Assembly (NCBI GenBank): GCA_965204685.1
Contig: OZ242004.1
Span: 310,001-374,000 of the forward strand
From: Bin87 sp965204685
GTDB lineage: Bacteria > Chloroflexota > Dehalococcoidia > Lucifugimonadales > UBA3495
DNA length: 64,000 nt
Direction: 5' to 3'
The notes beneath the pieces were generated by a model that was not told the DNA's origin, made no database searches, and saw nothing but the letters and a program-made list of their open reading frames with translations. The position numbers and the translations under genes are program-made. How positions within the stretch are numbered: the first letter of the stretch is position 1; every line of letters starts with the position of its first letter. Positions 23,612-31,993 of this stretch are shown here, piece after piece.

Positions 23612-25246
23612 ATGGTTTCCGCCAGCAATAACCACACCCACCGCACCCTCTCCGGCCTCCCCATCGAGCCGCTCTACACGCCGGCCGGCTTGGCCGGCAG
23701 CGGATTCGACCCCACCGCCGACTTGGGCAATCCGGGCGAGTTCCCCTTCACCCGCGGCGCCTACCCGACCATGTACCGCGGTCGCCTGTGGACCCGGCGG
23801 CAGATCGCCGGCTTCGGCACCGCCCGCGCCACCAACGAGCGCTACCGCTTCCTGCTGGCCCACGGCCAGACCGGCCTCAGCACCGACTTCGATCACCCCA
23901 CGCTCACGGGCTACGACTCCGACCACGAACTCGCCGAGGGCGAGGTGGGCCGCCTGGGCGTCGCCATCGACACCGCCGCCGACATGGGCGAGCTGTTCGA
24001 CGGGATACCGCTGGAGCAGGCCAGCGTCTCGCTCACCATCAACCACCCGGCCATTGTGCTGCTGGCAATGTTCCTGCACAACGCGGAGCGGAGGGGGACG
24101 CCGTGGTCAGCACTGCGCGGCACCGTGCAGAACGACTCGCTCAAGGAATTCCACGGCCAGAAAACCTTCGCGCTGCCGCCCGCGCCGGCCCTGCGTCTCA
24201 CTACCGACGTCGTGGAGTTCTGTACCCGGCATGTGCCCAACTGGTACACCATCTCCATCAGCGGCTACCACACCCGCGAGGCCGGTTCGGATGCAGTGCA
24301 GGAGCTGGCGTTCACCATCGCCCAGGGCATGGCCTACGTAGAATCGGCGATGCGGCGCGGCCTGGCGGTGGACCAGTTCGCATCCCGCCTGTCCCACTTC
24401 TTCGGCGTGCACAACGACTTCTTCGAAGAGATCGCCAAGTTCCGCGCTGCCCGCCGGATGTGGGCGCGGCTGATGCGCGACCGCTACGGCGCCACCCGCC
24501 CCGAGTCGATGCGGATGCGCTTCCACACCCAGACCCTGGGGTCTACTCTCGTGCGGCAGGACCCGCTGAACAACATCCTGCGCGGCGGGCTCCAGGCCCT
24601 GGCGGCGGTGCTGGGCGGCACCCAGTCCCTCCACGTCAGCGGCTACGACGAAGCCTACGACATCCCTTCTGAGGAAGCCATGCGCATCTCCCTGGCCACC
24701 CAGATGATCCTCGCCCACGAATCGGGTGTGGCCGCCACTCCCGACCCCCTGGGCGGCTCGGCCTACCTGGAGACGCTGACCAACCAGCTGGAAGAGGCCG
24801 CCATGGCCTACATCGAGCGCATCGACGCCATGGGCAACGGCAGCATGTTGGACGGGATGCTGGAGGCCATCGGCAGCGGCTACATCGAGAGCGAGATCGC
24901 CCAGGCGTCCTACCGCTACCAGCAGCGAGTCGAGTCGGGCGACTACACCATCGTCGGCGTCAACGACGAGTACAGTAACGACGCCACCAACGCCGGGTCG
25001 CTGGAGCTTTTCGAGTTCGACTACGCCGAGGAGGAGCGCCAGATCGAACGCCTCACCACGGTACGTCAGGGTCGCAGCGAGACCGACGCCGCGTTATCCC
25101 TGCGCGACATCGTGCAAACCGCCCGCGCCGACGGCAACCTCATGCCCCCAATCCTCACCGCCGTCGCCGCCGGCGTCACCGAGGGCGAAATCATGGGCGC
25201 CCTCCGCGACCAATGGGGCGAGTACGTGGACCCCGGGGTGTTTTAG
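23612..25246 (+). CDS. Methylmalonyl-CoA mutase, large (catalytic barrel) subunit
   Basis: This 544-residue protein carries only the (beta/alpha)8 substrate domain. The cobalamin domain is encoded separately at 25727. It rearranges (R)-methylmalonyl-CoA to succinyl-CoA. Seen: GAYPTMYRGRLWTRRQIAGF, SVSLTINHPA, ISISGYHTREAGSDAVQE, HNDFFEEIAKFRAAR and TQSLHVSGYDEAYDIPSEE. The ATG at 23612 is taken because upstream residues show no homology. Split mutases of this type are common in archaea and Chloroflexota. Isobutyryl-CoA or another acyl-CoA mutase cannot be excluded without comparing active-site residues. Confidence 0.9.
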   Translation: MVSASNNHTHRTLSGLPIEPLYTPAGLAGSGFDPTADLGNPGEFPFTRGAYPTMYRGRLWTRRQIAGFGTARATNERYRFLLAHGQTGLSTDFDHPTLTGYDSDHELAEGEVGRLGVAIDTAADMGELFDGIPLEQASVSLTINHPAIVLLAMFLHNAERRGTPWSALRGTVQNDSLKEFHGQKTFALPPAPALRLTTDVVEFCTRHVPNWYTISISGYHTREAGSDAVQELAFTIAQGMAYVESAMRRGLAVDQFASRLSHFFGVHNDFFEEIAKFRAARRMWARLMRDRYGATRPESMRMRFHTQTLGSTLVRQDPLNNILRGGLQALAAVLGGTQSLHVSGYDEAYDIPSEEAMRISLATQMILAHESGVAATPDPLGGSAYLETLTNQLEEAAMAYIERIDAMGNGSMLDGMLEAIGSGYIESEIAQASYRYQQRVESGDYTIVGVNDEYSNDATNAGSLELFEFDYAEEERQIERLTTVRQGRSETDAALSLRDIVQTARADGNLMPPILTAVAAGVTEGEIMGALRDQWGEYVDPGVF

Positions 25247-25316
25247 GCCCGTTCGAGAGCGATTGCGGTATAGTGGTGGCAATCAGCATGTTCCAAGCAT
25301 GGACACGGAGGACGGG

Positions 25317-25529
25317 ATGAAAAGTCCGCTGTTCCCCATTTTGATCGTCATCCTTACGGCCTTTTTCGGTTTCAGCTGGTGCATGCTGGCGGGGAATTGG
25401 CTGGGGTTGGGCGCATTTAGCGCCGACCGATACGTCATTGGCGAACTGATGCCCCTTGCGTATGGAGGCGCCGGATTGTCCGTGATATTCCTCTTCACCT
25501 TCGTCGCGGCCAAATTGCATTACAAATGA
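25317..25529 (+). CDS. Tiny membrane protein in the mutase operon
   Basis: This 70-residue protein starts at ATG 25317, with GGAGG upstream. Two membrane segments are visible (PILIVILTAFFGFSWCMLAG and the region PLAYGGAGLSVIFLFTFVAA) with a short loop between. It is not recognised. It lies 70 nt after the mutase gene, and its last four bases overlap the next small gene (ATGA), so it is part of the operon between the two mutase subunits. Confidence 0.65.
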   Translation: MKSPLFPILIVILTAFFGFSWCMLAGNWLGLGAFSADRYVIGELMPLAYGGAGLSVIFLFTFVAAKLHYK

Positions 25530-25723
25530 GGAGGATCTTCAGCGATCTCGGCACCATGTGCTTGGGCATAACGGCAATTTTGATCGCCGCTGTGATAATT
25601 AGCATAGGCACGGATGCAGGCCCGCAGTTGGCTCCGGTCATCGGATTTGTCGTTGTGGGAGCTACTGGGGTCACTCTTCGCATGATTGGCACCGAGGCCG
25701 GAAGGTCGTCAGACGGCGAGTAA
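25526..25723 (+). CDS. Tiny membrane protein in the mutase operon
   Basis: This 65-residue protein starts within the stop of the preceding gene (ATGA overlap). Two hydrophobic segments are visible (MCLGITAILIAAVIISIG and LAPVIGFVVVGATGVTLRMI). It ends 3 nt before the cobalamin-binding subunit gene. No family is recognised. The two tiny proteins could form a heteromeric membrane unit (inference). Confidence 0.6.
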   Translation: MRRIFSDLGTMCLGITAILIAAVIISIGTDAGPQLAPVIGFVVVGATGVTLRMIGTEAGRSSDGE

Positions 25724-25726
25724 CAA

Positions 25727-26173
25727 TTGGTTTCGACTGTTAGAAGCGAACTGCGCAACCCACCCCGCGTCCTCCTCGCTAAGCTCGGCCTGGACGGACA
25801 CGACCGCGGCGTCAAGGTCATCGCCCGCGCCCTCCGCGACGCCGGCATGGAGGTGGTCTACCTGGGGATGCGGGTCACCGCCGACCAGGTGGCGGCGGCG
25901 GCCGCCCAGGAGGACGTGGACGTGATCGGCATCAGCATCCTCTCCGGCGCCCACATGCGGCTCATGCCGCGCATGATTGACGCACTGGAGCGCCACGGCC
26001 TGCGCGGCGACGCTGCCGACGGCGACGTAATGCTGCTGGTCGGCGGAACCATCCCCGACGGCGACGTCGAACCCCTGAGGCAGCTGGGAGTCAACGGCGT
26101 CTTCCCGGTCGGAACCTTCACCGCCGAGATGGTTGAATTCATCCGCGCCGGTTTGTCGCGGGAAACGCCGTGA
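25727..26173 (+). CDS. Methylmalonyl-CoA mutase small (cobalamin-binding) subunit
   Basis: This 148-residue B12-binding domain has LLAKLGLDGHDRGVKVIARAL with the D-x-H-x-x-G motif that supplies the cobalt-ligating His, then ISILSGAHMRLMPRMIDAL and LVGGTIPDGD. These are the base-off/His-on signatures. The start is TTG 25727, 3 nt after the previous stop, so translational coupling is likely. The stop overlaps the GTG start of the CoA ligase gene by 4 nt. It pairs with the large subunit at 23612. Confidence 0.92.
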   Translation: MVSTVRSELRNPPRVLLAKLGLDGHDRGVKVIARALRDAGMEVVYLGMRVTADQVAAAAAQEDVDVIGISILSGAHMRLMPRMIDALERHGLRGDAADGDVMLLVGGTIPDGDVEPLRQLGVNGVFPVGTFTAEMVEFIRAGLSRETP

Positions 26174-27570
26174 CCTGGCCGCCTACATACAACCCGCAAT
26201 ACGTCCCCAGCGCGGGCGCGGAGCATTGGGACGCCCGACTGGAGACTATGGATCCCGCCGAGCGTGACGAGGCGATCCTCGAGAAACTGCGCGGCCAGGT
26301 CCGCTACGCCTGGGAGCAGTCCGGGTTCTACCGGGAGTTCTGGAAGGACGCACCCGTGGACCCAGCCGACATCCGTAACCTCGAGGAGTTCGCTCGCCTG
26401 CCCATCCTTACCAAGGAAGAGGTCAGGGTGGAGCAGGAGGCCCACCCTCCCTACGGTCGGTTCCTCTGCGTTTCTCCGGACCAGGTGTACCGCATCCACG
26501 GCACGTCGGGAACCACCGGCCGGCCCACCGTGTTCGGCATCAGCCGCGCCGACTGGGATCGCATCGGCGAAGCCCACGCGCGCATCCTTTGGGCCGCCGG
26601 CGTGCGTCCCGGCGACACGGTGATGGTGGCGGCGGTGTTCAGCCTCTACGTGGGCAGTTGGGGCGCCCTGGTAGGAGCCGAACGGCTGGGGGCGACCTGC
26701 TTCCCCTTCGGCGCCGGAGCGCCCGGTCAGACCGAGCGGGCCGTGGAATGGGCGGAGATGGTGAAACCGGCCGCGCTGTACGCCACACCGTCCTATGCGC
26801 TGTACCTCGCGGAAACGGCCCGCGAAATGGGCGTGGACCCGCGAACCGACTTCGGGTTCCGGCTGATGTTCTTCAGCGGCGAGCCCGGCGCCAGCGTGCC
26901 GGCCACCCGTCAGGCCATCGAGGACGCCTTCGGCTGCTACGTCGTGGATCAGGGCAGCATGGCCGAGATGACCCCGTGGATGACCAACGGCGGCTGCCGT
27001 CACCTGAAGCACGGCATGCACCTGTGGCAGGACATCGTGTACACCCAACTGGTGGACCCCGAAACTCGCCAGCCCGTCGCGATGGGCGGCGAGGGCGTAC
27101 CCGTCTACACCCACCTGGAGCGCGAGTCCCAGCCCATGATCCGCTACTGGTCCGGCGACATCGCCCGCTGGGAAATGGTGGACTGTCCCTGCGGCAGAAC
27201 CTATCCCACGCTGACCCAGGGCATCTACGGCCGGGCCGACGACATGCTGATCATCCGCGGGCAGAACGTGTTCCCCTCTCGCATCGAGGACGTGCTGCGC
27301 GGACTGCATGAGTTCGGCGGTGAGTTCCGGCTCGTTGTAGAACGCGAACGCGGTTACCTGGACCGGCTGACCGTGCAGACCGAGGTGTCCTCAGCAGTGT
27401 GGGCATCCGCCGGCGAAGGCGGCCCGGAAGGACTGAATGCCCTGCGCGACCAGTTCCGTGACACCCTCCGCCGAGCCCTGGGCGTTGGCGTCTCCGTCGA
27501 GCTCAAACCCGAGGGCGAGTTCGAGCGCACCCAGTTCAAAGCACGGCGGGTCGTCGACTTGCGCGAGTAG
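26170..27570 (+). CDS. Phenylacetate-CoA ligase-like AMP-forming acyl-CoA ligase
   Basis: This 466-residue ANL-superfamily enzyme activates an aryl or acyl acid to its CoA thioester through an acyl-adenylate. Seen: YRIHGTSGTTGRPTVFGI (P-loop-like adenylation motif), YATPSYALYLAE, FFSGEPGASVPATR, the hinge GRADDMLIIRGQNVFPSRIED and a PaaK-type C-terminal domain. GTG start overlapping the B12-subunit stop (GTGA). The length is slightly above PaaK. Its operon partner suggests the acid enters propionyl/methylmalonyl-CoA metabolism (inference). Confidence 0.88.
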   Translation: MTWPPTYNPQYVPSAGAEHWDARLETMDPAERDEAILEKLRGQVRYAWEQSGFYREFWKDAPVDPADIRNLEEFARLPILTKEEVRVEQEAHPPYGRFLCVSPDQVYRIHGTSGTTGRPTVFGISRADWDRIGEAHARILWAAGVRPGDTVMVAAVFSLYVGSWGALVGAERLGATCFPFGAGAPGQTERAVEWAEMVKPAALYATPSYALYLAETAREMGVDPRTDFGFRLMFFSGEPGASVPATRQAIEDAFGCYVVDQGSMAEMTPWMTNGGCRHLKHGMHLWQDIVYTQLVDPETRQPVAMGGEGVPVYTHLERESQPMIRYWSGDIARWEMVDCPCGRTYPTLTQGIYGRADDMLIIRGQNVFPSRIEDVLRGLHEFGGEFRLVVERERGYLDRLTVQTEVSSAVWASAGEGGPEGLNALRDQFRDTLRRALGVGVSVELKPEGEFERTQFKARRVVDLRE

Positions 27571-27623
27571 ACTCCGAACGACCGCGCCCGATTCCCGCGC
27601 CGGTCAATAGGCGGACTACACGA

Positions 27624-28409
27624 ATGGAATGGCCTCTTCCTGACCCGTCCATTTACCGACCGCCCGGCATACCGGGCCCCCGGGCCCGGGTGGGTGAGAT
27701 CATGCCCGGCCTGCATCAGCGCAGCCTGGTGACCACCAGCGCCTTCCTGGCCATCACGCCGGACGCTGAAACGGGCGAAGACTCCGTGACCGTCATCGAC
27801 TCGGGCTGGCGCTTCTTCCATAACGGCCCGGTTTTCTCCTACCTGCGTGACTTGGGGTACGGACCACGATCGATAAAGGGGTTGATCTCGACCCATTTCC
27901 ACCACGATCACGTAGGCGGCATGGCGGGCCTCCACCGTTCCACCGGCGCACCCGTATCCGCCCACCGCCTGGAAGCCCCATACCTCTCCGGCGACGGCGG
28001 CCGGAGCGTACCGGATCCGGTGCAACCCCGGTGGTTGCGCCCCTTCCTGTGGCCCCTGATGACGTTGATGACGCCGCGCAGTTTCCCGGTGGCCACTCCG
28101 CTGGAAGACGGCGACACGCTGCCGCTCCTGGGCGGCGCCACCGTGGTGCATACCCCGGGGCACACGCCGGGCAGCATCAGCCTGCACTTCCCCAACGAAG
28201 GGGCGCTACTGGTCGCCGACGCGCTGCAACGTTACCAGGGCCGCCTCACGCTGCCATCCCGCTGGTTCTCCAGCGACATGGAGGCCGCAAAAACTTCGGT
28301 GCAAAAACTGGCCGAGCTGGACTTTGAGGTGATCTGCTTCAGCCACTTCGAGCCCATGCGCCAGGGTGCCCGGGCGGCGCTCCGGTCCCTGGCGGAGTAT
28401 GTGTCGTGA
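27624..28409 (+). CDS. MBL-fold metallo-hydrolase
   Basis: This 261-residue metallo-beta-lactamase-fold protein has the complete motif STHFHHDHVGGMAG (HxHxDH), VVHTPGHTPGSISLHF, ALLVADALQRY and ICFSHFEPM, which give a full dinuclear zinc site. This contrasts with the altered site of the protein at 15351-16181. It may be a thioesterase or lactonase serving the preceding CoA ligase; the gap is 53 nt with the same orientation. Confidence 0.88.
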   Translation: MEWPLPDPSIYRPPGIPGPRARVGEIMPGLHQRSLVTTSAFLAITPDAETGEDSVTVIDSGWRFFHNGPVFSYLRDLGYGPRSIKGLISTHFHHDHVGGMAGLHRSTGAPVSAHRLEAPYLSGDGGRSVPDPVQPRWLRPFLWPLMTLMTPRSFPVATPLEDGDTLPLLGGATVVHTPGHTPGSISLHFPNEGALLVADALQRYQGRLTLPSRWFSSDMEAAKTSVQKLAELDFEVICFSHFEPMRQGARAALRSLAEYVS

Positions 28410-28426
28410 GTTTATTCTTGCATGGC

Positions 28427-28457
28427 TGACAGGATATACAAGGATATGGAGGATAAA
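28427..28457. repeat. Phased AGGATA repeat supplying a ribosome-binding site
   Basis: AGGATA hexamers at 28431, 28441 and 28450 are spaced 10 and 9 bases apart, the same layout as the AGGATT elements at 7632 and 53786. The last unit contains the GGAGGA Shine-Dalgarno sequence of the gene starting at 28459. Confidence 0.65.
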
Positions 28458-28458
28458 C

Positions 28459-29376
28459 ATGGAGTTTGAAGAGTTGAAAGACGTGGATTTACGGGAAGCA
28501 TGGCCTAACGAAGCGCATGACTTCACCCCGTGGCTGGCCGATAACTTGGAGCGGCTTTCGCGAGTGATTGGGATCCCGCTGGAAGCCGAAGGTACGGAGG
28601 TGGCGGTTGAAGGATTTGCGGCGGACATTCTGGCACGCAATCCGATGGACGGGAGCAGTGTCTTGATAGAAAACCAGCTGGAGGGAACTGACCATACGCA
28701 TTTGGGGCAGGTTCTCACCTACCTTGCCGGACTGGAGGCGCAGACCGTCATCTGGGTAGCCCGGGAATTTCATGGAGCGCACCTGTCGGCGATTCGCTGG
28801 CTGAACGAGCACACGGTGGAGCCGTTCGCGTTTTTTGCAGTGCGGGTGCGGGTTGTGCGTATCGGCGATGATAGTTCTTTGCCAATGGCTCCTCTATTTG
28901 AGGTTTTGGAGAGGCCCAGTGGTTGGGAGCGCCAGTTCCGAGCATCAGTGCAGGAAGCAAGCACTCTGAGTGAAAGCGGGCAGTTCCGGCGAGAGTTTTG
29001 GCAACATTACACTAATCGCTATCCCGACGATGGCGTTCGCGCCGGTTATGCCGGCAGCAACGTCTGGCATCCGGCAATAGATACCAGCATCCTTCTCAGC
29101 CAGTACGTTGCAGTATTTGGCGTTGGTGTTTATCTGCGAAGCGGATGGAATGAATCCAGCGAGCAAGTTTTTCCGATAGTTGAAAACTACGCAGAAGCCT
29201 TGCAGCACGAATTGGAGGTTGAACTCGGTAACTCTTCTGATGGCTGGTGGGCGCTGAAAACGCTGAGGATCGATTCCAGAGATCGCGCTAACTGGCCCCA
29301 AATGGTCGATTGGCTGCATGAGAATCTAGTGGCGTATCGGCGTGTCCTCACCGCGGATGCTACGGCGGACAACTGA
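28459..29376 (+). CDS. PD-(D/E)XK-like nuclease-fold protein (DUF4268-like)
   Basis: This 305-residue protein starts at 28459, where GGAGGA precedes ATG. The N-terminal half contains EVAVEGFAADILARNP, VLIENQLEGTDHTHLGQ and QTVIWVAREF. This is a D56, E71-x-Q73 arrangement like the PD-(D/E)XK core with Gln in place of Lys. The C-terminal half (about 170-305) contains QFRREFWQHY and WQVR-like segments typical of DUF4268 proteins. Such proteins occur in mobile or defence contexts, but the function is not established. The gene is visibly less GC-rich than the operon before it, which suggests acquisition. Confidence 0.7.
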   Translation: MEFEELKDVDLREAWPNEAHDFTPWLADNLERLSRVIGIPLEAEGTEVAVEGFAADILARNPMDGSSVLIENQLEGTDHTHLGQVLTYLAGLEAQTVIWVAREFHGAHLSAIRWLNEHTVEPFAFFAVRVRVVRIGDDSSLPMAPLFEVLERPSGWERQFRASVQEASTLSESGQFRREFWQHYTNRYPDDGVRAGYAGSNVWHPAIDTSILLSQYVAVFGVGVYLRSGWNESSEQVFPIVENYAEALQHELEVELGNSSDGWWALKTLRIDSRDRANWPQMVDWLHENLVAYRRVLTADATADN

Positions 29377-29495
29377 ACCATCCACAGGACAGCGTGCTGG
29401 GGCAGGTTAATGACCTCGCCCCGATGCAACCCACCCTTTACCCTCCATTTGTCGACGCCTACAATCAGCGTAAAAGATGCTGTGGAGCAGTAGCT

Positions 29496-29939
29496 ATGCT
29501 TACACCTATGGAAACCTTGGACGCTGCGGCAGCTCACATTGCCGCCGGCCAAGTCCGGGAAGGAGCGCGCCTGGCCTACGACGCCGCATTCCAGGCCATC
29601 GCCGAAGCGGCGCGGCGGCACCAGCGGCCCTGTGAAACCATGGAGGACGCCCGGGCCTTCGTCCGATGGCTGGACGGCTTGCCTACCGAACCTGATGACT
29701 GGCTCAAAGACGCCCCAATTTTCAATTGGATCAACGACGACCAGGCGCCCCAGTTGCCGATACCCGAGTTCGTCGGGGCCTTCGACGTAGCGGAGGAATT
29801 CAAGCGTCACGCCGAAGCTCCAACAGAATTCACTAGTTGGCAGCCCGACGAATATGCTTTCTACCTACCAGCGGTCCGGTGGCTCGTCGAAGAGTTGGAA
29901 ACCGCGCAGCCCAGGGACCCGTCCGTTTGGATCCGTTGA
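29496..29939 (+). CDS. Small hypothetical protein, first of an overlapping pair
   Basis: This 147-residue soluble protein is not recognised. The start is taken as ATG 29496, with TGGAG 9 nt upstream (ATG 29508 is an alternative). The N-terminal 50 residues form one or two helices with the pattern A-x-x-A-A-G-x-x-x-E-G-A-x-L-A-x-x-A. The rest is rich in Trp and acidic residues. It overlaps the next gene by 13 nt. The similar helical openings of the two proteins suggest a paired system such as a toxin-antitoxin unit, but this is inference only. Confidence 0.55.
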   Translation: MLTPMETLDAAAAHIAAGQVREGARLAYDAAFQAIAEAARRHQRPCETMEDARAFVRWLDGLPTEPDDWLKDAPIFNWINDDQAPQLPIPEFVGAFDVAEEFKRHAEAPTEFTSWQPDEYAFYLPAVRWLVEELETAQPRDPSVWIR

Positions 29940-30334
29940 CGCACCTCAGCGCATCCCGTGACCTGACGACGCTGGCCGCGGAACTTTTCGGCCGCGGCCG
30001 GCATCTTGCCGCCGGCGAATTGGTTTGGGGAGCCACCGTCCATGCCGTCAGCGCCGCCGACCCGGACCACGAAATTCAGCCTCCGGACCGCTTTGGCAAC
30101 TCGCACCAGGCGCCCAATACCGGCGCTACCTTCACCAACGCCGTTCGCCACATCAAAGAACTCCCCATTTCCGAAGGCCAAATTACCTATTGCCTGAATA
30201 ACGGACAGCAGGGGTTGCACAATCATTTCTACCACCTCAACCTGACGACACCAGAGCTGCAAAACCGTATTGTCATCAGCGCCGCCTACGCGCAGCTGTT
30301 CATAAGCGCCGCCGCCTGCGCGCTGGGCCAATAA
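29927..30334 (+). CDS. Small hypothetical protein, second of an overlapping pair
   Basis: This 135-residue protein begins at TTG 29927 inside the end of the preceding gene (TTG 29936 is also possible), so translation is probably coupled. Its opening LAAELFGRGRHLAAGELVWGA matches the helix pattern of its partner. His-rich segments follow (NNGQQGLHNHFYHLN) and a hydrophobic C-terminal helix (IVISAAYAQLFISAAACAL). No family recognised. Confidence 0.5.
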   Translation: MDPLTHLSASRDLTTLAAELFGRGRHLAAGELVWGATVHAVSAADPDHEIQPPDRFGNSHQAPNTGATFTNAVRHIKELPISEGQITYCLNNGQQGLHNHFYHLNLTTPELQNRIVISAAYAQLFISAAACALGQ

Positions 30335-30425
30335 TCGCGTTAGCGTGGGGGCTGGTGTGCTGCGCAAAGTCGTCCATCGCCTTGCTAGAGCTTCCCAATC
30401 ATGCCTCCCAAGTGAGTATCCAACA

Positions 30426-31673
30426 ATGTCTGCCAATCCCAGCACCCCCGCTAACCTCCCCCTGCCCCTGGAGGGCATCCGCGTCCTCGACGCCACCCAC
30501 ATCGTCGCCGGCCCATTCTGCTCGCTGATCCTCGCCGACATGGGCGCCGAGGTCATCAAGATCGAACGTCCGCGCACCGGAGACCTGGCGAGAGGCCGCG
30601 GCCCGTTCATCGGCGACGCTGAGTCCGGCCAGATCAGCAGCCGATACCTGGGCGTCAACCGCAACAAGAAGAGTGTGACCCTCGACCTGCGCAACGCCAC
30701 CTGTAAAGCTGCCTTCGAAAGCCTCGTCGCCAATTCCGACGTGTTGCTGGACAATTGGGGGCCCGGCGCCTTCCAGCGTCTCGGTCTCGGATACCAGCGG
30801 TTGCGTGAGATCAACCCCCGCCTGATCTACGCGGAGATCACCGGCTACGGCGACGCCGAGGGCGCCCGCGGCCCCTATTCTGATTGGCCGGCCAACAACC
30901 TTGCCATCCAGGCGATGTCCGGCTGGATGGACCTCACTGGCGAGCCGGGCGGAACTCCGCAGGCGGTAGGCGACAACATCGGCGATTCGGTTCCGGGAGT
31001 GTGGGCCGCGTTGGGCATCGTGCTGGCCCTGGAGACCCGTCGTCAGACCGGCGTCGGCCAGCACGTGGACGTGGCAATGTACGAGTGCATGGCCTCCCAC
31101 GTGATCAGCAACATGAACGCCTACCAGGCTACCGGCACTACTCCCGGACGCACCCGGCAGGCGTCGCTGTCCCCCGGTCTCGCCCTGCGCGCGTCCGACG
31201 GGCACGTGGTGATGGCCGGCGTGCGCACCCCGCAGCGCCTGGCCGGCCTCTGGGAACTCATCGGCCGCACCGACCTGCCCGAGTCCGACGAACGCTACCT
31301 GCAGCAGTTCCCCGACGCCGATTTCGTCTTCGACGAGATGATCCCGGCCATCGAGGAATGGTCCTCCCAGCGTCCCAAGTGGGAAGTTGCCGGCCGCCTC
31401 ACCGAACTGGGTTTCTCCATGGGCGTCGCCCAGAGCGTGGCCGACCTCGCCGACTGCCCGCAGCTGGAGGCCCGAGGCATGTACGTTGACACCGGCGACA
31501 CTCTGGGCGGAACTTTCCGGTCCCTGGCAACTCCGATACAACTCACATCATGCCGCCAATCGGACAATGCCACGCCGCCGAAACTGGGCCAGCACAACGC
31601 GGAAATCCTGTGCACCCTGGGCGGCCTCACGGCCGAGGAACTGGCGCAACTGGAAGTGGAGGGAGCGGTATAA
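30426..31673 (+). CDS. CaiB/BaiF family CoA transferase
   Basis: This 415-residue family III CoA transferase moves CoA between carboxylic acids through an enzyme-bound Asp anhydride. Seen: GIRVLDATHIVAGPFCSLILAD, MGAEVIKIERP, NRNKKSVTLDLRN, FQRLGLGYQRLREINPRLIYAEITGYG and DVAMYECMASHV. ATG 30426 is chosen because homology begins at once after it. The acceptor and donor acids cannot be told. Its nearest functional neighbours are the CoA ligase and mutase genes 3-4 kb upstream. Confidence 0.92.
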   Translation: MSANPSTPANLPLPLEGIRVLDATHIVAGPFCSLILADMGAEVIKIERPRTGDLARGRGPFIGDAESGQISSRYLGVNRNKKSVTLDLRNATCKAAFESLVANSDVLLDNWGPGAFQRLGLGYQRLREINPRLIYAEITGYGDAEGARGPYSDWPANNLAIQAMSGWMDLTGEPGGTPQAVGDNIGDSVPGVWAALGIVLALETRRQTGVGQHVDVAMYECMASHVISNMNAYQATGTTPGRTRQASLSPGLALRASDGHVVMAGVRTPQRLAGLWELIGRTDLPESDERYLQQFPDADFVFDEMIPAIEEWSSQRPKWEVAGRLTELGFSMGVAQSVADLADCPQLEARGMYVDTGDTLGGTFRSLATPIQLTSCRQSDNATPPKLGQHNAEILCTLGGLTAEELAQLEVEGAV

Positions 31674-31692
31674 TCCCATCAAGGTGAAAAAC

Positions 31693-31992
31693 ATGGACGA
31701 CGCAGATCAACTTTACAAACTCCAACGCTATGAGGAAGTGAAAAGGCAGGCGCATGAAATCTACGAAGCCCAAATACGGCCTCGGCTGGCGCCCGGCGAC
31801 GAAGACCGCTACGTAAAGATCGACGTGCTCAGCGGCGACTACGAAATCGGCGACAATTCGGCAGCAACGAGGCGGAAACTCAAGGAGAGACGCCCGGATG
31901 CGGTAATCCACACCATGCTGCGCCACCAGAGCTACGTGGGCCGCCTGCGCACGCCAGGGCGCCCTGTTCGCAAGGAGAAGTCAACGCCCTGA
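31693..31992 (+). CDS. Small partner protein of a clan AA aspartic protease
   Basis: This 99-residue protein starts at ATG 31693, with AAGGTG upstream. EVKRQAHEIYEAQIRPRL, RYVKIDVLSGDYEIGDNSAA and RRPDAVIHTMLRHQSYVGRL match the small family that regularly precedes retroviral-type (DTGF) aspartic protease genes in Cyanobacteria and Chloroflexota (pattern from memory, to be checked). It ends one base before the ATG of the broken protease gene. It could be an antitoxin-like inhibitor or a substrate. It appears intact while its partner is not. Confidence 0.7.
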   Translation: MDDADQLYKLQRYEEVKRQAHEIYEAQIRPRLAPGDEDRYVKIDVLSGDYEIGDNSAATRRKLKERRPDAVIHTMLRHQSYVGRLRTPGRPVRKEKSTP

Positions 31993-31993
31993 C

